From Neurospora tetraspora (lineage: Eukaryota > Ascomycota > Sordariomycetes > Sordariales > Sordariaceae): 64,000 bases of DNA. The translations under genes were made by a program, and so were the position numbers. How positions within the stretch are numbered: the first letter of the stretch is position 1; each line of letters starts with the position of its first letter. The DNA lies in assembly GCF_033439725.1 (NCBI RefSeq), contig NW_026944390.1:1488001-1552000 (forward strand), given 5' to 3'. The notes below the pieces were generated by a model, which was not told the origin of the DNA, made no database searches, and worked only from the letters and a program-made list of their open reading frames with translations. Positions 1 to 15,162 of this stretch are shown here, piece after piece.

Positions 1-535
1 CCAGGAAAGCTGACCGAGTCTGGAAGGGCCAAAAGGATAGAGTTGAACAATTGAAAATATGAGAAAGTTGACTTGAAATATGTGACACTTGTACACAGTA
101 GTTGATTTCTAATCGATGGTAATCGCAAACGGAGGAAAAGTCTAAAGGGACGGAAGATGGTGTAAGTGGTAAGATACTGGAAAATACAGCTTCCAATATG
201 CCAGTGCGGTGTACATACGGTATCAGGTACAGCCCCGCTTGTATCAATTAAGCCCCCTGTCTGAAGCAAGGGGTTTAGCGCGACTCGCGTGTCGTCGACG
301 CGTTTTCCACTTAAAAACGTATCGTCTTGTTTTGTCACTTTTCCGTGGCGGCTCCGCAAAGCGAAGCGCATGCGCCCAAACAAAACATCTCGAGTCTTCC
401 TTTCCAACAACCATTTCGGACGACAAGAACGGAGGCCACCACGACTACCATTACTCCGCGTCCGACCATTGTTGCTTTTGTTTCCCGTCTGTGACGCTGG
501 CTTGAAGAGTTGTACTTTTGTTTAATACTTTCAAG
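1..535. other. Upstream region of MCM3
   Basis: There is no convincing coding region here. The short open frames overlap on both strands, show no family resemblance and are probably chance. The region ends directly at the MCM3 start codon and should hold its promoter and 5' leader. A GC-rich patch near 275-305 contains an ACGCGT hexamer, listed separately. Confidence 0.5.
298..303. promoter_or_regulatory. Possible MCB (MluI cell-cycle box) in the MCM3 promoter
   Basis: A palindromic ACGCGT lies about 235 bp before the MCM3 ATG, inside a CG-rich patch that also carries CTCGCGT. In yeasts MBF binds ACGCGT upstream of S-phase genes, MCM genes among them. A 6-bp site occurs often by chance: two more copies lie near 6496 and 6955, outside replication genes. 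The call therefore rests mainly on position. Confidence 0.3.
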
Positions 536-3517
<2,982 letters not shown>

Positions 3518-3966
3518 TCTAGTGGACTGGGAAGGTAAACACTGAGTCGATGATGCTGTGCTTAGGAAATGGGTAGAGATGAATTTATGTGGATCATAGA
3601 TATGGATGAGAAAAGTATTGTGGCGGATATGGTTTAGACAGAGAGTCATGTCATAAACAGCCAGGTTTTGTCATTGATAGGCAAAGGGGTTTGGCGTTTT
3701 TCAGTTAAAATCGGAATGTCATGGGATGATATAGTTCTTGAAAACGACGATGGATAACGTCGAGTCAGTAGATCTGCGGGATTGAAGTTGATTCCACATT
3801 GGCTTCTGAACATGCCATCTATTGATATTCAAGTCAAGGCATGCTATTATGTAGGTTGAAGAATATGTAACAACAACGCTCACGATCAGAACCAAACGCC
3901 ATCCTGCATCAAGCTACCCCCTTTTCCCGGCATTCTCTCGACTAAGCAACGATGATGACACATGAT
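3518..3966. other. Convergent intergenic region MCM3 / CAP
   Basis: These 449 bp separate the stop codons of two converging genes and presumably hold both 3' untranslated regions and poly(A) sites. I see no open frame or structured repeat worth calling. Confidence 0.6.
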
Positions 3967-5907
3967 TTAACCACAGTGAGAAACAATCTCGCTGATAAGC
4001 TCCTTCTTCTCGGGATCATAGTACGAGCAAATCTGGCTGGGAAGAGGAAGCTCCTTGGAATCGTCGTTCTCGTCCACAACCATAATGTTGACGTTGTCCG
4101 TCTTGCTCTGGAACACCCTTGTCGAGATGCTCTCCTTGCTCAGCCAGATCGTGGCTTGCTCAACCTGATCCAAGAGCACGGTGGGAATCGTCTCGTTGAC
4201 CTGAAGCTGGAAGTTCTTGGACCTGACAACGTCGACAGTCGAGACAAGAGTGTCCACGATAAGCGACACCTTGTCGCAGTTGTCGATGTTGACAGCGTTG
4301 GCCTTGCCCTTGACGACGATGACGACACCGTTACACCTGCTGATGAGGATCGACTGGGAAATGGAGGCCTCGATCTCGACGTTGCCAGCGGCAGCATCGT
4401 AGTTTTCCTAGAAGCGCTGTTAGAACCCTATACACAAAAGAACGTCCGGTTAGAAAACTTACGATGATCCACTTGTTGCCCTCGAGCGCCTTCTTTGCAG
4501 GCTTCTTCGCACGCATGCTCTCAGGCTTGGGCGGCCTGGTTCCAGGGGGCGCAGGGCTCTTGGAACGTGTCGCTGGTCCATCGGGAACGGTTGATCCCAC
4601 CCTGAGAGAAGGGTTCTTGTGTGTCATCTGCGACTTGTCGACCTTCTTGAGACCCTTTGTAACTGCCTCGCCCTTGTTGAGCTCAGACATGAGGGAACTG
4701 AAACCACCGGCCTGGGCCGGTTCCGCCTTCTGCTCATTGATCTTGAGCACCGGGGGAGGTCCAGGAGGAGGAGGGGGCGGAGGGGGAGCACCTCCGGCTG
4801 GGGCTGGAGGCGCGGGTAGTGCAGAGGGAGCGCTGCCGGAGTCAAGACTCTGAACAACCTCCTTGTAAGACTTGCCGTTAGGGTTCCACACAATGCCGTT
4901 GTCGTAGTACTCCTTGGTATATTCCGACAAGTCCTTGAAGATCTGGTAGAAGGTCTTGACCCATTCGGTATGCTGGGGATCAGTGTTTTTGTTTGCCTGC
5001 ATGACTCTGTTGCCTAGGTACTCGGCAGAGGAAAGGCTTTCATCAATGAGCTTGTGAGGCCTAGACTGAACAGTGATCCACGCGAGGAGCATGATGCCGT
5101 CGGCCACCATGCCGAGGTGGTTGAAGAAGGGAGAACCGCGGTTCTTGTCCTTGATTTCCTGAGCGGCCTGGATGGCGTCGCTGATAGGCTTGATAGCCTC
5201 CTGGAAGTCGGCCGAGTTCATGTCGAGCTTCTTGGACTGGGAGGCGGCGAGGAGGAACTTGCGCGTCTCGACAAAACCCTTGAGAACAAACGCAGCCTAA
5301 TTATAACGGTCAACTTCTCGCTCTCTCCCGACGAAATCGTTCCAGAACTGTGCTGGGTAGGTACCTGCTCAGCAACCAAGCCACCGATAACATTGCTGGT
5401 CTTGACATATTTCTGAACGGTCTGGTTCAAGAACTCGTCGAACCTCTCGACAGATTCGGGAATTGGTACTGCGGGCGGCGTAGCGGGTGCGGGAGTGGAC
5501 ACGACAGTGGACGCGGGGGCGGAGGGAGTTGGCTCAATGACGGTCTGGGAGCCGATAGGGGGGATGGTGGACGAAGCCATATCCTCCAGACGGAGGGTAG
5601 CCGCCTCAAGTCTGCGCAAGTACTTAGCAATGTGCGTTGACAACTAATCACTCGGAGTCTTTTTCGATTCGCGCCGATCCTCCTGGCGCATTCGTTGTTC
5701 GGGGACAGGCCCCTCCTCGTCGTAGCCGTACAGCGGCTCCCATGGAATCGACATGGCTAACGATGCGCCAGGGAAATGATGGACAATAAGGGTGTTGTAG
5801 AAAAAAAGCAACTGTTCGTAGGTGTGGCGATATCAAGTTGCGGTTAAGAGAGCTGAAGCGTACCTCTTGATCAAGGTGACCAAGTTGTGCATGTTGTTGG
5901 TCGCCAT
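3967..5907 (-). CDS. srv2: Adenylyl cyclase-associated protein (CAP/Srv2)
   Basis: Actin-monomer recycling factor that also binds adenylyl cyclase in fungi, acting in the cytosol and at cortical actin. Exons on the minus strand are 5864-5907, 5365-5611, 4463-5296 and 3967-4407, giving 521 aa. The start is set by MATNNMHNLVTLIKR joined across intron 1 to LEAATLRLEDMA, the conserved cyclase-binding coiled coil. A helical folded domain follows (about 45-220), then a proline run of eight residues (about 265-280). Next is a WH2-type segment (LMSELNKGEAVTKGLKKVDK) and the C-terminal CARP beta-helix, which starts near GNKWIIENYDAAAGNVEI. All four parts expected of the family are present in order and the length is normal. 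The upstream gene at 7141 is divergent across 1.2 kb. Confidence 0.95.
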
Positions 5908-7140
5908 TGTGATTATGATGGTCCCTTGGGGCGGGACTTTGGAAACGTAGAGTTCGATTTCGAGTGATATGGAAGGTTGGAAGGAGCAATGTGTACTCTC
6001 TTATTAGAACTGCAGGGCCAACTTGCGGTATTAGCGATCCAGTTTCGATGTGAAGACAGAGTGGGCAGGCCCGGGTGCCTCCGGTGGAAGAGAGCTCGAT
6101 GCAGAACAGAGAGGTATCGTCTAAGGGCTCTGGATGGGAAGCACTTACCTTTTGCGCTGTGCCGTATAATCAAAGAACACAAAATATATCGCTAGATGAA
6201 AGAAGAAGAAGGAAAGGGTCCCGAGACTTGAGCGAGGAGGAGGTCGGGGAAGGTGTAGTTGAAGATCTGCTGGGCTGGAACATGGGATGTCTGGAGGTTG
6301 ACGGGCTGACAAGCTGACGGCGTCGATTGGAACCCCTCGTCACACCCCCTAGCGTCTGCCCCTGGCGCCTGCCATGCTTGTACGGGCGGCCACACTACGG
6401 GGCACACCTTCTGTAGACGCACGCTGATGAGCTGCTTCCCCACGATGAAGCTTCATAGTGGGGTCATAGTGGGTCGTCTCATCCAATCTTTAAAATTACG
6501 CGTTTCGGGCCACTCTCCATGAACACCTTGCTGGCCATTCTCACGACTCTTCAGTGTACGGCCACTAAAAGCCACAACAAGAAGTCGTATCGTGCTACTT
6601 CAACTGAACCAACAACAAGAACTCTCCTGGTTCAAGATCTCGTTGCCTGTTGACCTTTGTATATATAATGACGGTAATGCTGATGCCTGAAGACTGACGT
6701 AAGTATATCTACGCAAGCAGTTGTTCAAGGTATCGACAATCCAGATGACAGATTCGATCCGATAAACTCAGATCCCTTTTCACCATTAATACGCCTTGCA
6801 GTGATAAACCTACCCCAGATAGCATATTCTAGCTAATAAGATGTCGAGTTATCAAGATATCAGCCTCATCGTGGTTTATGCCGCCTGATGGTCGGGCAGG
6901 GATAGCAGACTAGCAATAGCCTAGCAGTAGCCAGTAGCCACATCACTCATCCACGCGTCCATCTTTCCATCTTCATCCCTCCATCGGTGTCTCAGTCTCA
7001 TAACCCCTTTCGGTGTCACTCACTTAGCTCACTCCCACTCGCACATCGCTTGCCCTTGTGCTGGGCCGTACTTACACATACTCCTTTCAAGCGTCACTCA
7101 CCATTCATTCATTACTCTTATAGTCACGATAGAGAACATT
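5908..7140. other. Divergent promoter region CAP / MAK32-like gene
   Basis: This 1.2-kb spacer separates two divergently transcribed genes and should carry both promoters and 5' leaders. Small open frames are present on both strands but none has family signatures. Around 6905-6942 there is a short imprecise repetition of TAGC/AGTAGCC units. Nothing else stands out. Confidence 0.5.
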
Positions 7141-8636
7141 ATGGCAGACAACGGCAACCCGGAAGTGCCCGGTCAAAGTCCAAACGATAGCGACAAAGCC
7201 TCCGACGAGAGCTCAGAATGGCAAGATATCAACGACACTCCCTCAATAGACTTTGTCACTCTTGGCATGTTCATCATCGGTAGGTTCTAACCAAAACACC
7301 CCCGTTCCCAGGAACCACAACCAAGCACCAACTAACCAACCTGGTAGATGAAATCGAATACCCCCCACCCCGTCCCCCATCCACCAACGTCCTAGGAGGC
7401 GCCGGCTCCTACTCCGCCCTCGGCGCCCGCCTGTTCTCCCCAGCTCCGGACCTCTCCCGCACCGTGGGCTGGATCGTCGACCAGGGCTCCGATTTTCCCC
7501 AGGCCATCACCGATCTCATCAACGGCTGGTCCACCTCTGCCGTGTTCCGACATGACCCGACCCGGCTCACCACCCGGGGCTGGAACGGCTACGTCGACTC
7601 CTCGGAGCGCCGCGAATTCAAGTACACCACCCCCAAGAAACGACTAACGGCCGCCGACCTGGCCGGAACCCCCCTGCTGAAAGCCAAGGCTGTACACATG
7701 GTCTGCAGCCCCAACCGCTGCAAAGAGTTGGTGGAGGAGATCATCACCCTTCGCAAGCGGGAAGCCCGGCTCGCCGCTGCCTCCCGCCCCCCCTCCAATG
7801 CCAACGACGATGAAGATGACGACAACAACGACGGCGGCTACACCCGCCCCCTAATAATATGGGAACCAGTCCCCGACCTCTGTACCCCCTTCGAGCTACT
7901 CAACTGCACCAACGCCCTCCCGCTAATCGACATCTGCAGTCCCAACCACGCCGAGCTAGCCGGGTTCATGGGCACGGGCGGTCTGGACCCCGAGACGGGC
8001 CAGATCAGCGTCGAGCAAGTGGAGCGCAACTGCGAGCAGCTGCTGGCCAGCATGCCGCTGACGACGTACACGCTGGTGATTAGAGCAGGGGAGAAAGGGT
8101 GTTATGTTGCTAGGAATGGGGGGCAGCGGAGGAGGAAATCACCACAACCTAAAACGACGAAAAATGGGAAGGGGAAGGGGAATGGGGGGAAGAAAAAGAA
8201 GGTATTAGGGCTAGACGCCCGAAACTTCCACGGCGGTCTACAGCCCGACACAGACATGATGTCTCTCTTCGCCGGCCTGCTGCAGGACATGGAAGACCGA
8301 GGAAATGATGATGACCCGTTCGGTCGCTTCGATGTCGAGGGGATCGAGGTCGATCCGGGGATAGAGAGGTGGTTACCTGCTTATCACACGGACGCTGCCA
8401 AGGTGGTCGATCCTACGGGAGGTGGAAACACGTTTCTGGGAGGGTTGGCGGTGGCACTGGCGAGGGGGAAGAGCATCGAGGAGGCGTGTGCTTGGGGCAG
8501 CGTGGCAGCGAGTTTTGCGATTGAGCAGGTGGGCGTGCCGGAGCTGGGGATGGATGGGGAGGGGAGGGAGACATGGAATGGGGAGAGGGTGGAGGAGAGG
8601 TTGAGGGGCTATGTGGAGAGGGTTGGGTTGTTGTGA
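7141..8636 (+). CDS. MAK32-like PfkB-fold (ribokinase family) protein
   Basis: Exons 7141-7279 and 7348-8636 give 475 aa. The intron joins FVTLGMFII to DEIEYPPPRP, and the following NVLGGAGSYSALGARLF is the substrate/N-terminal motif typical of the MAK32 branch of PfkB carbohydrate kinases. Near the C-terminus, DPTGGGNTFLGG (from about residue 401) matches the PfkB ATP/anion-hole signature, but the position normally held by the catalytic Asp of GAGD is Asn407. Yeast Mak32 is needed for stability of a double-stranded RNA killer virus; its biochemical activity is not established to my knowledge. An 18-residue Lys/Gly-rich insertion and an acidic DDED stretch are lineage-specific low complexity. 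The start is the first ATG, in frame across the intron. The fold is confident; the activity is unknown. Confidence 0.85.
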
Positions 8637-9090
8637 GTGCTGTGTGATGGAGCTGAAGATGTGACTCAGGCTTGACTGAGTGCACGTAACGGCTAGGCAG
8701 GTTGTTAAAAGGATAATGGGGAAGAGAGAAAGACTTGATGGTTATGACTTGTAGGAAACGTATAGACATAGAACGACTATCTGGATTGGAACTTTCACGA
8801 CTTTTATACAACCGAACAACCTAACTACCAAGACACACAAGACGCTACAGAATCTGCCATTTGTTCAGTTGATATACATTCGCTCAACTTTTCGTAACAG
8901 TGATATCATGCCTTCGAACTCGAAAACCCATCCCTTTAACTCCAGAACCTGCTAGCTAAACACAGCGAAACCGCTTGAGAAATCCATTATCATCACGACA
9001 TTATTTCAACAGCATATTTGTCCATCCATCATCCACAAACACCCCTCCTTTCATCCAAGTAAGTAGGCATCCAACTTACTACCATGCCCA
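8637..9090. other. Convergent intergenic region
   Basis: These 454 bp lie between the stop codons of the MAK32-like gene and the membrane-protein gene. They are presumably two 3' untranslated regions. No gene or repeat is seen. Confidence 0.55.
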
Positions 9091-11251
9091 CTAAGCATTC
9101 GTAACCGTCAGCCTCTTCTTATTCTGCCTCCCTCCCTCCGTTATATCCTCCGAAAACCCACCAGCCATGCCCTCCTCAGCAACTTTACCACTGACAAGTC
9201 TCTGCCTGCCCGCTCCTGCTCCGCCATACGAAAAATCGTGGTCGTAACCAGACGAGACCACCCGGTTATTATCGGGATGGCCAGCAAGCAGCGTCGGAGG
9301 CGTGTCAGAGGTACTAGGATCGTAAGGCTTTCCTCCTCCTCCTCCTCCGCCGGCAGCAGCAGCAGAAGAGAAGAAAGTCTCGGGCTGGATGGAGGAGTCA
9401 CGGTTTCTCATTGGTTCTTGGCTATCCGGTTTCAGATGGTTGTTGTTTTGTGGTTTGGACTGGCGGACTTTCTTGATATTCAACGGGTTCAGATTCAGCG
9501 GACGAAGAATTGATTCGCGCAACCGGCTGAAGGGGGTGATTGACCTTTCGGGCTCCAACTCCGAGTCGATGATCAAGGTCGGCGAAGAAGGGTTGGAGCG
9601 CAAGGGGTTGGGGTGCAGGTCTGCGAGGTCGATGTCATCATCGTTGACGTCCTCATCTTTGTGGCTGTTTCGGTAGCCCTTTTTGTGGTTGTCGCGGGCT
9701 GGAGGGGGAGGGGAGTATGAGTTTTGTTGCAGCTGCTGATGATCGTCGTCGGAGTCGTGGGTGTCGTAGTAATCGGTTATGGCTTCGTAGGCGCGGTTTC
9801 CGCCGCCGTTCTTTTGGGCTTCCTTCATGGCGCGGTTGCGCTCGTGGGTGCGGTTGAAGAGTGACTCGGTGGTATACCAGGCTTCTTGGAACTTGCCGCC
9901 ACGTGGCTGTTGTGGTTTGGTTGGAGACATGGAGGTGGGCGAGGCGGTTATCTGCTCGCCGTTGTTGTACGAGGTGCTAGGTCGGCCGGAAGCGAAGCTG
10001 GTGCGGGGGTTAGCAGCACCCTGGTTGGCGAACGGGACCTGGTCGGAGTAGGAACCGTGATAGGAAGATCGAGGAGGCATAGAACGGCGTGGTGAGTTGC
10101 CGGGTGAGATTTGGTACTGGCGATCCGGGAGGTCTACCGTGACTCGAGACTCGCGCTTGCCAAAAGACCGCTCGGAAAGATCTGAGCTCTGCCTAGTATG
10201 CATAAAGGGAATACCGCGTGGGCGGACGAGCTCGTCACCGTTATGAATGCTGGAGTCACGGTGACTGCCAGCGACTGTGCCAGGCCGCTTATTGTCGTCG
10301 GCGTAGGTCGAGATGGAAACGACCGAGGACTTGTTCCTCTGGTGGGCGCGTGAGGTGAGGTTATCCTCCAAGGGGTTCATATCTGGCGGCATCTTGCAGA
10401 TGCGCCAGAACTGGATGGTGAGGAAGACCGAGATGCCGATGGAAACAACATGGAGTCCGCCTGCGCCGATGAGTCCGTACTGAACGGCTGGGATGAAGTA
10501 CTGAAGCACCGACTTGTCGGGAAGAAGGGTACCCCACGTAGCGCCATGCTTGCGGACCGCGTAAACTCCATATGCGTAGACTAGACAAGCGGCAATATCG
10601 ACAATAATGACGCCGAAATGGTAGGCAGTAGAAGACATTGGCGCCCGTCCACCGGCAGGCTTCCAGAGGTGGTAAATGCCATAAGCCGTGTGAAGTATGG
10701 CGACGCCAAGCTACATGAGAATCAGGGTCAGTATGTTCTCTTTGGTGAAAGAAACAGCATCTCAATTTACATACCGCGATCCTGAGGACCAAGCCGGTCA
10801 CTTCTTGCATGTTGTTCAACATGATCATAATTACCAGCAAGCCGGCGGCACCAAGAAATTGAAGCAGCCTAAAGACCAACTGAACATTCCTCATCCTTAT
10901 GATCCATCTTTTGGACCTAGGGCCCATGGGCCGGAAACTCTTGATGGTGCGCTCTGTAGGGGGATAGGCACTGGATCGATCGCAGTTCATTGTCAGTCAC
11001 CATCGTCAAAGTATTTCATGATCGACAATCACCACCTCCCGTGCAGTGGGGACCATGTATTCTTTAGTTACATACTCTGGATGGACATTGAATGAGACAA
11101 GCGGGCCATCCGGCTTGGGTTTTGGCTTGGGCTTCTCGAAGCTTGCTCTTGTGATGGCCTTTGGGTCGAAGAGTTTGGGTGGAAGACGATCATCGATGCT
11201 GTACCTGACGGGGTCGTAATCGTACAGGAAGGGTTGGTCGGTGCCCCCCAT
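9091..11251 (-). CDS. Four-helix integral membrane protein with long Ser-rich tail, function unknown
   Basis: Exons on the minus strand are 11076-11251, 10775-10970 and 9091-10710, giving 663 aa. The N-terminal 90 residues are polar and basic (KPKPKPKPDG). Four hydrophobic segments follow at about 94-110, 119-137, 156-176 and 203-225. The rest, about 430 residues, is a Ser/Pro/Asn-rich tail with short charged blocks and no fold I recognise; it should be cytosolic. The layout resembles a group of fungus-specific tetraspan proteins annotated only as integral membrane proteins, some MARVEL-like. The three exons are supported by canonical GTATGT donors and uninterrupted frame, and exon 3 begins LGVAILHTAYGIYHLW, inside helix 2. 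No transport or enzyme motif is visible, so I assign no function. It is divergent from ARH1. Confidence 0.8.
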
Positions 11252-12088
11252 TTTGGCGACGGCGCTGCTGTTGCTTTGGCGGCTTGGTGTTGAGAAATAC
11301 CGGATATTCGCTGGTCACCCGAATGTTGAAAGAGATGTGGTTCAGCAACGGAAGGACGAATTATCGAACAATCATTCCAGTTCCATGTGACGACATGTCT
11401 TTCGAAGAAATCGGGCTAGCTTAATTGGCCTCAAGGGTCTCAAGTCAAAGTCCATTCCGCGGCTCCCCCGCTGCGGAAAGAAGTCGACGGAACTTGGCTC
11501 GTTTTTAGAGGGAGGCTGGAAGCTGAGTGAAGCTTATCGGCGCCTTGTTGGCTCGGCAACCGCGCAGGTACGCGCTCCCGGGCACCCAAATTGGCTTGGT
11601 TGCCCTCAGAGAACCCCTGTCATCGCCTGGTACAGACCCGTTCAGCCCGTATCCGGCGTATCGTCGGTGGCTGGATGCGCCAGTCGCAACATAGGATGGA
11701 AGCCGCAGCGACCAATGGCTTTTGACCATTTCCATTTCGTGGAACATGGTCGAGGAAGAGATCTTGAACTGCGGGTAGAAATTCGAGACTTGGGCACCCA
11801 TGAGTGTATCTCGGGGCACCATATGATGTCCTGGGGGCCCTGTTTAATGGAGCTGTCAGCGGTGCGCAACTCCGGTCGGTGCCGTGAAATCCGCTGAGGA
11901 TCTGAACGTTCCCCGGATTTGATGACCCACAAAACCCGAACTCACGGGCGGTCGAGTCACCTCGTGCCTTCCCGCCGTGCCCGGCTACCCACCGAGATGA
12001 TCTGCGCTGCAACAAACATGAGCCATTGATGTCCACCAAGTTTGTCTCCTTACATCATTTATCAACAAATTTGCTTGGACACTTGAAA
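11252..12088. other. Divergent promoter region, membrane protein / ARH1
   Basis: This 0.84-kb spacer lies between divergent start codons. Open frames on the minus strand between 11505 and 12039 overlap each other in different frames and look like chance. An in-frame ATG at 12026 could extend ARH1 by 21 residues. Confidence 0.5.
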
Positions 12089-13737
12089 ATGGCTTTTGTC
12101 GCGCGGGTAAAGCCCAGGGCAATTGGCTTGCGCGGAAGATGGCCGTCGCAAGTACAAGCGCCGCGCCGGATGTACTCTCAGCATCCGGCTCACCATACCA
12201 CTCCTGAACATCCCCTCCGGGTCGCCGTCATTGGCTCCGGCCCGGCTGGGTTTTATACTACCTATAAGCTTATGGCCAAAATCCAAGGGACAAAGGTGGA
12301 TATGTACGAGTCTCTACCGGTGCCCTTCGGCCTAGTCAGATTTGGTGTTGCTCCGGATCACCCTGAAGTCAAGGTACTTGTCTCATCCATCATCTTACCA
12401 AATTTCATTTATGAAAGGAAATGCACTAACACGATATCTAGAACTGCCAAGAAAAGTTCGAGGAAGTCGCCTCATCCCCCGACTTCAATTTCATCGGAAA
12501 CGTCTCCGTCGGCACCAAGTCTGACCACCCCGACGGCCTCACCTTGCCCCTCGCCAGTCTCTTCCGGCACTACAACGCCATCATCTTTGCCTACGGCGCC
12601 GCTCAAGACCGCAAGCTCGGCATCCCCGGCGAGGACCAGCTAAAGGGCGTCTACTCCGCCCGCGAGTTCGTCGGCTGGTACAACGGTCTTCCCGAGCACG
12701 CCAACCTCAATCCCGATCTCACCCAAGGCGATGAAGCCGTCGTCATCGGTCAAGGCAACGTAGCCTTGGACGTGGCCCGCATGCTCCTCGAGGACGTTGA
12801 CGTTCTTCGGAAGACGGACATCGCCGCACACGCGCTCGAAACCCTCTCCCAAAGCCGGGTAAAGCGGGTCCACGTCGTCGGCAGAAGAGGACCCATGCAA
12901 GCGGCCTTCACCATCAAGGAGGTCCGCGAGCTGATGAAGCTCTCCGACGTGTCCTTCCACCCCGTCGACACCTCTCTCCTCCCCACCGACCTAAAATCCC
13001 TTCCCCGCGCCCCGCGCCGGCTGATGGAGATGCTCGCCAAGGGCACAACCGCCACTTCGCAATCACCCTCCGAAACCTCCAAGTCGTGGTCTCTCGACTT
13101 CTGCCTCACCCCCAAGGCCTTCTCCCCTTCGTCTTCCTCTCCCGAATCAACCCAACTAGCTTCAACAACCTTCGAACGCACCACCCTCTCCCCATCTCCC
13201 TTCGACCCCAACGCTTACGCCCTTCCCACAGGCGAAACCCTCACCCTCCCTTCCTCGATAGCCTTCCGATCCATCGGGTACAAGTCCACCCCTCTGCCCG
13301 AGTTCTCAGACATCAACATCCCCTTTGACGAGCGCCGGGGGATCATCAGCAACGACGGCCACGGCCGCGTGCAGCACGAGGAGCGCACCCGCGGGGCGGA
13401 GATGTCGCACGGTAGCTTCCCGGGCTTGTACTGCGCGGGTTGGGTCAAGACGGGCCCGACGGGGGTGATTGCTTCGACGATGGAGAATGCGTTTGCGACG
13501 GCTGATGCGATCATTGAGGATTGGGTGAGCAGGACGCCGTTCTTGAATGTGGACAGGAAGGTGCATGGGTGGGAAGGGGTGAGGAGTGAGGTGTTGAGGA
13601 GTGGTGATGAGAAGAGGGTGGTTGATTGGCAGGGGTGGAGGAGGATTGATGAGGCAGAGAGGCAACGGGGGAAGGAGAGGGGGAGTTCGAGGGAGAAGTT
13701 TACGAGGACGGGAGAGATGTTGAACGTTTTAGGGTGA
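12089..13737 (+). CDS. arh1: NADPH:adrenodoxin (ferredoxin) oxidoreductase, mitochondrial
   Basis: Mitochondrial flavoprotein that passes electrons from NADPH to ferredoxin (Yah1 type) for iron-sulphur cluster and haem A synthesis. Exons 12089-12373 and 12442-13737 give 526 aa. The first about 40 residues (MAFVARVKPRAIGLRGRW...) are basic and lack acids, as in a matrix leader. The FAD-binding GSGPAG motif is at about 49-54, the NADPH-binding GQGNVALDVARML at about 198, and the C-terminal GLYCAGWVKTGPTG segment closes the FAD site. The intron falls between VAPDHPEVK and NCQEKFEEVA, both family-conserved. I chose the ATG at 12089 because the leader begins there; an upstream in-frame ATG at 12026 is possible. 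It is tail-to-tail with ETF-alpha, 157 bp apart. Confidence 0.94.
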
Positions 13738-13894
13738 GATACGAGGTGCTGAGCGTGTTGGGGTGAGATACCCTTTGCCTGGTTGAGATGGTTGTAGGAT
13801 ATCCGGTGTTTTTTGTTGTATACTATTTAGCCAAAAGGTTTGTACATATTCTTCTCGTTTATATTTCATCCAACATACATATCACAGATATTGA

Positions 13895-15018
13895 TTATGC
13901 GCTCTTGAGCTTCTCGGTAAGCTCAGGCACCTTCTCGAACAAATCACCGACCAAGCCAACATCCGCCACCTGGAAGATGGGCGCCTCGGGGTCCTTGTTG
14001 ATGGCAGCAATGACCTTGCTGTCCTTCATACCCGCCAAGTGCTGGATGGCACCAGAGATACCAACAGCGAGGTAGAGCTGAGGAGCAACCACCTTGCCGG
14101 TCTGGCCGACCTGCAAGCTGTTGTCGGCATAACCGCTGTCGACAGCCGCACGGGAAGCACCGACGGCAGCGCCGAGAGAATCAGCAAGGGGGAGCATGAT
14201 CTTGTCGAACTCCTCCTTGGACTTGAGACCGCGGCCACCAGAGACAACCTTCTCAGCGGTCGAAAGGTCGGGGCGGTCCGACTTGGCAAGGTCCTCAGAA
14301 ACCCACTCGGTGGTGCTCTCAACCTTGGGGTCAACACCATCCTCAACAGTAGCGGAGCCGGAGCCAACAGCGGCAGGGGCGAAAGCGGTACCGCGGACGG
14401 TGATGATCTTGATAGGATCGGTGGACTCGACGGTCGCAATGGCGTTACCGGCGTAGATGGGGCGCACAAAGGTGTTCTCGGACTCGACGGCGGTGATATC
14501 GGAGATCTGCTGGCTGTCGAGGAGAGCGGCGACGCGGGGCATCAGGTTCTTGCCGAAAGCGGTCGCGCTGGCGAGGATGTGGGTGTAACCGCCCTTCTTG
14601 ATGTTCTCAACCAAGAGAGGAGCGTAGTTCTCGGGGAGGCCCTGTTCAACACAACGAATTGCGCCGTGTAAGTCAATGCACACACTCACTGACAACAGCC
14701 GGGCGCATAACCACCAACCTTGTCGTAGGCGCCGTTCTCAACGGCAATGATCTTCTCGACACCCTCGACCTTGGCCGCCTCCTCGGCAACGGCCTTCACA
14801 TTGCTACCGGCGATGAAAGCATGGATGGGACCACCGAGCTTCGCAGCCGCGGTGACGGCGCTGAGGGATCCCTGGTTGAGCTTGCCGTCTCTTTGCTCGA
14901 GGACGGCGAGGGCGGACAGTAACCTGCGGAGCGCAGCGGGGGATCTGAGGGTAGTGGAGGCGGTAGTGAACCGGGGACGAGTCAGGGCCGAGAACGCCCG
15001 GGCACCGGCCGACAGCAT
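13895..15018 (-). CDS. etfA: Electron transfer flavoprotein subunit alpha, mitochondrial
   Basis: The alpha subunit of ETF binds FAD and carries electrons from acyl-CoA dehydrogenases to ETF-ubiquinone oxidoreductase in beta-oxidation and amino-acid breakdown. Exons on the minus strand are 14719-15018 and 13895-14641, giving 348 aa, the usual family length. The N-terminus [17 protein letters not shown] is a typical matrix leader. The C-terminal half carries the FAD domain, including [13 protein letters not shown], the [14 protein letters not shown] segment and [17 protein letters not shown]. The intron uses a non-consensus GTTGGT donor; with it, AYDK joins directly to [10 protein letters not shown] as in homologues, so I prefer it over reading through. 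The gene is divergent from the RSC8 gene, sharing a 0.9-kb upstream region. Confidence 0.95.
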
Positions 15019-15162
15019 TGTGTATGGATTTGGGTATGTGGATGGAACGGCGTCCGGAGGGCGACTCGGTGGGCGGAAGAGCTGGAGGTTCTGTCGGAGA
15101 CGGATAGAGAACCTAGTTGATCTGATCTCGGCGACAGACTGTGGAGGGACGAAGGAACGGAT

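Noticed and set aside
12026-12088. Upstream in-frame start for ARH1
   Set aside because: The 21 extra residues do not improve the mitochondrial leader, which begins well at 12089; left as an alternative.
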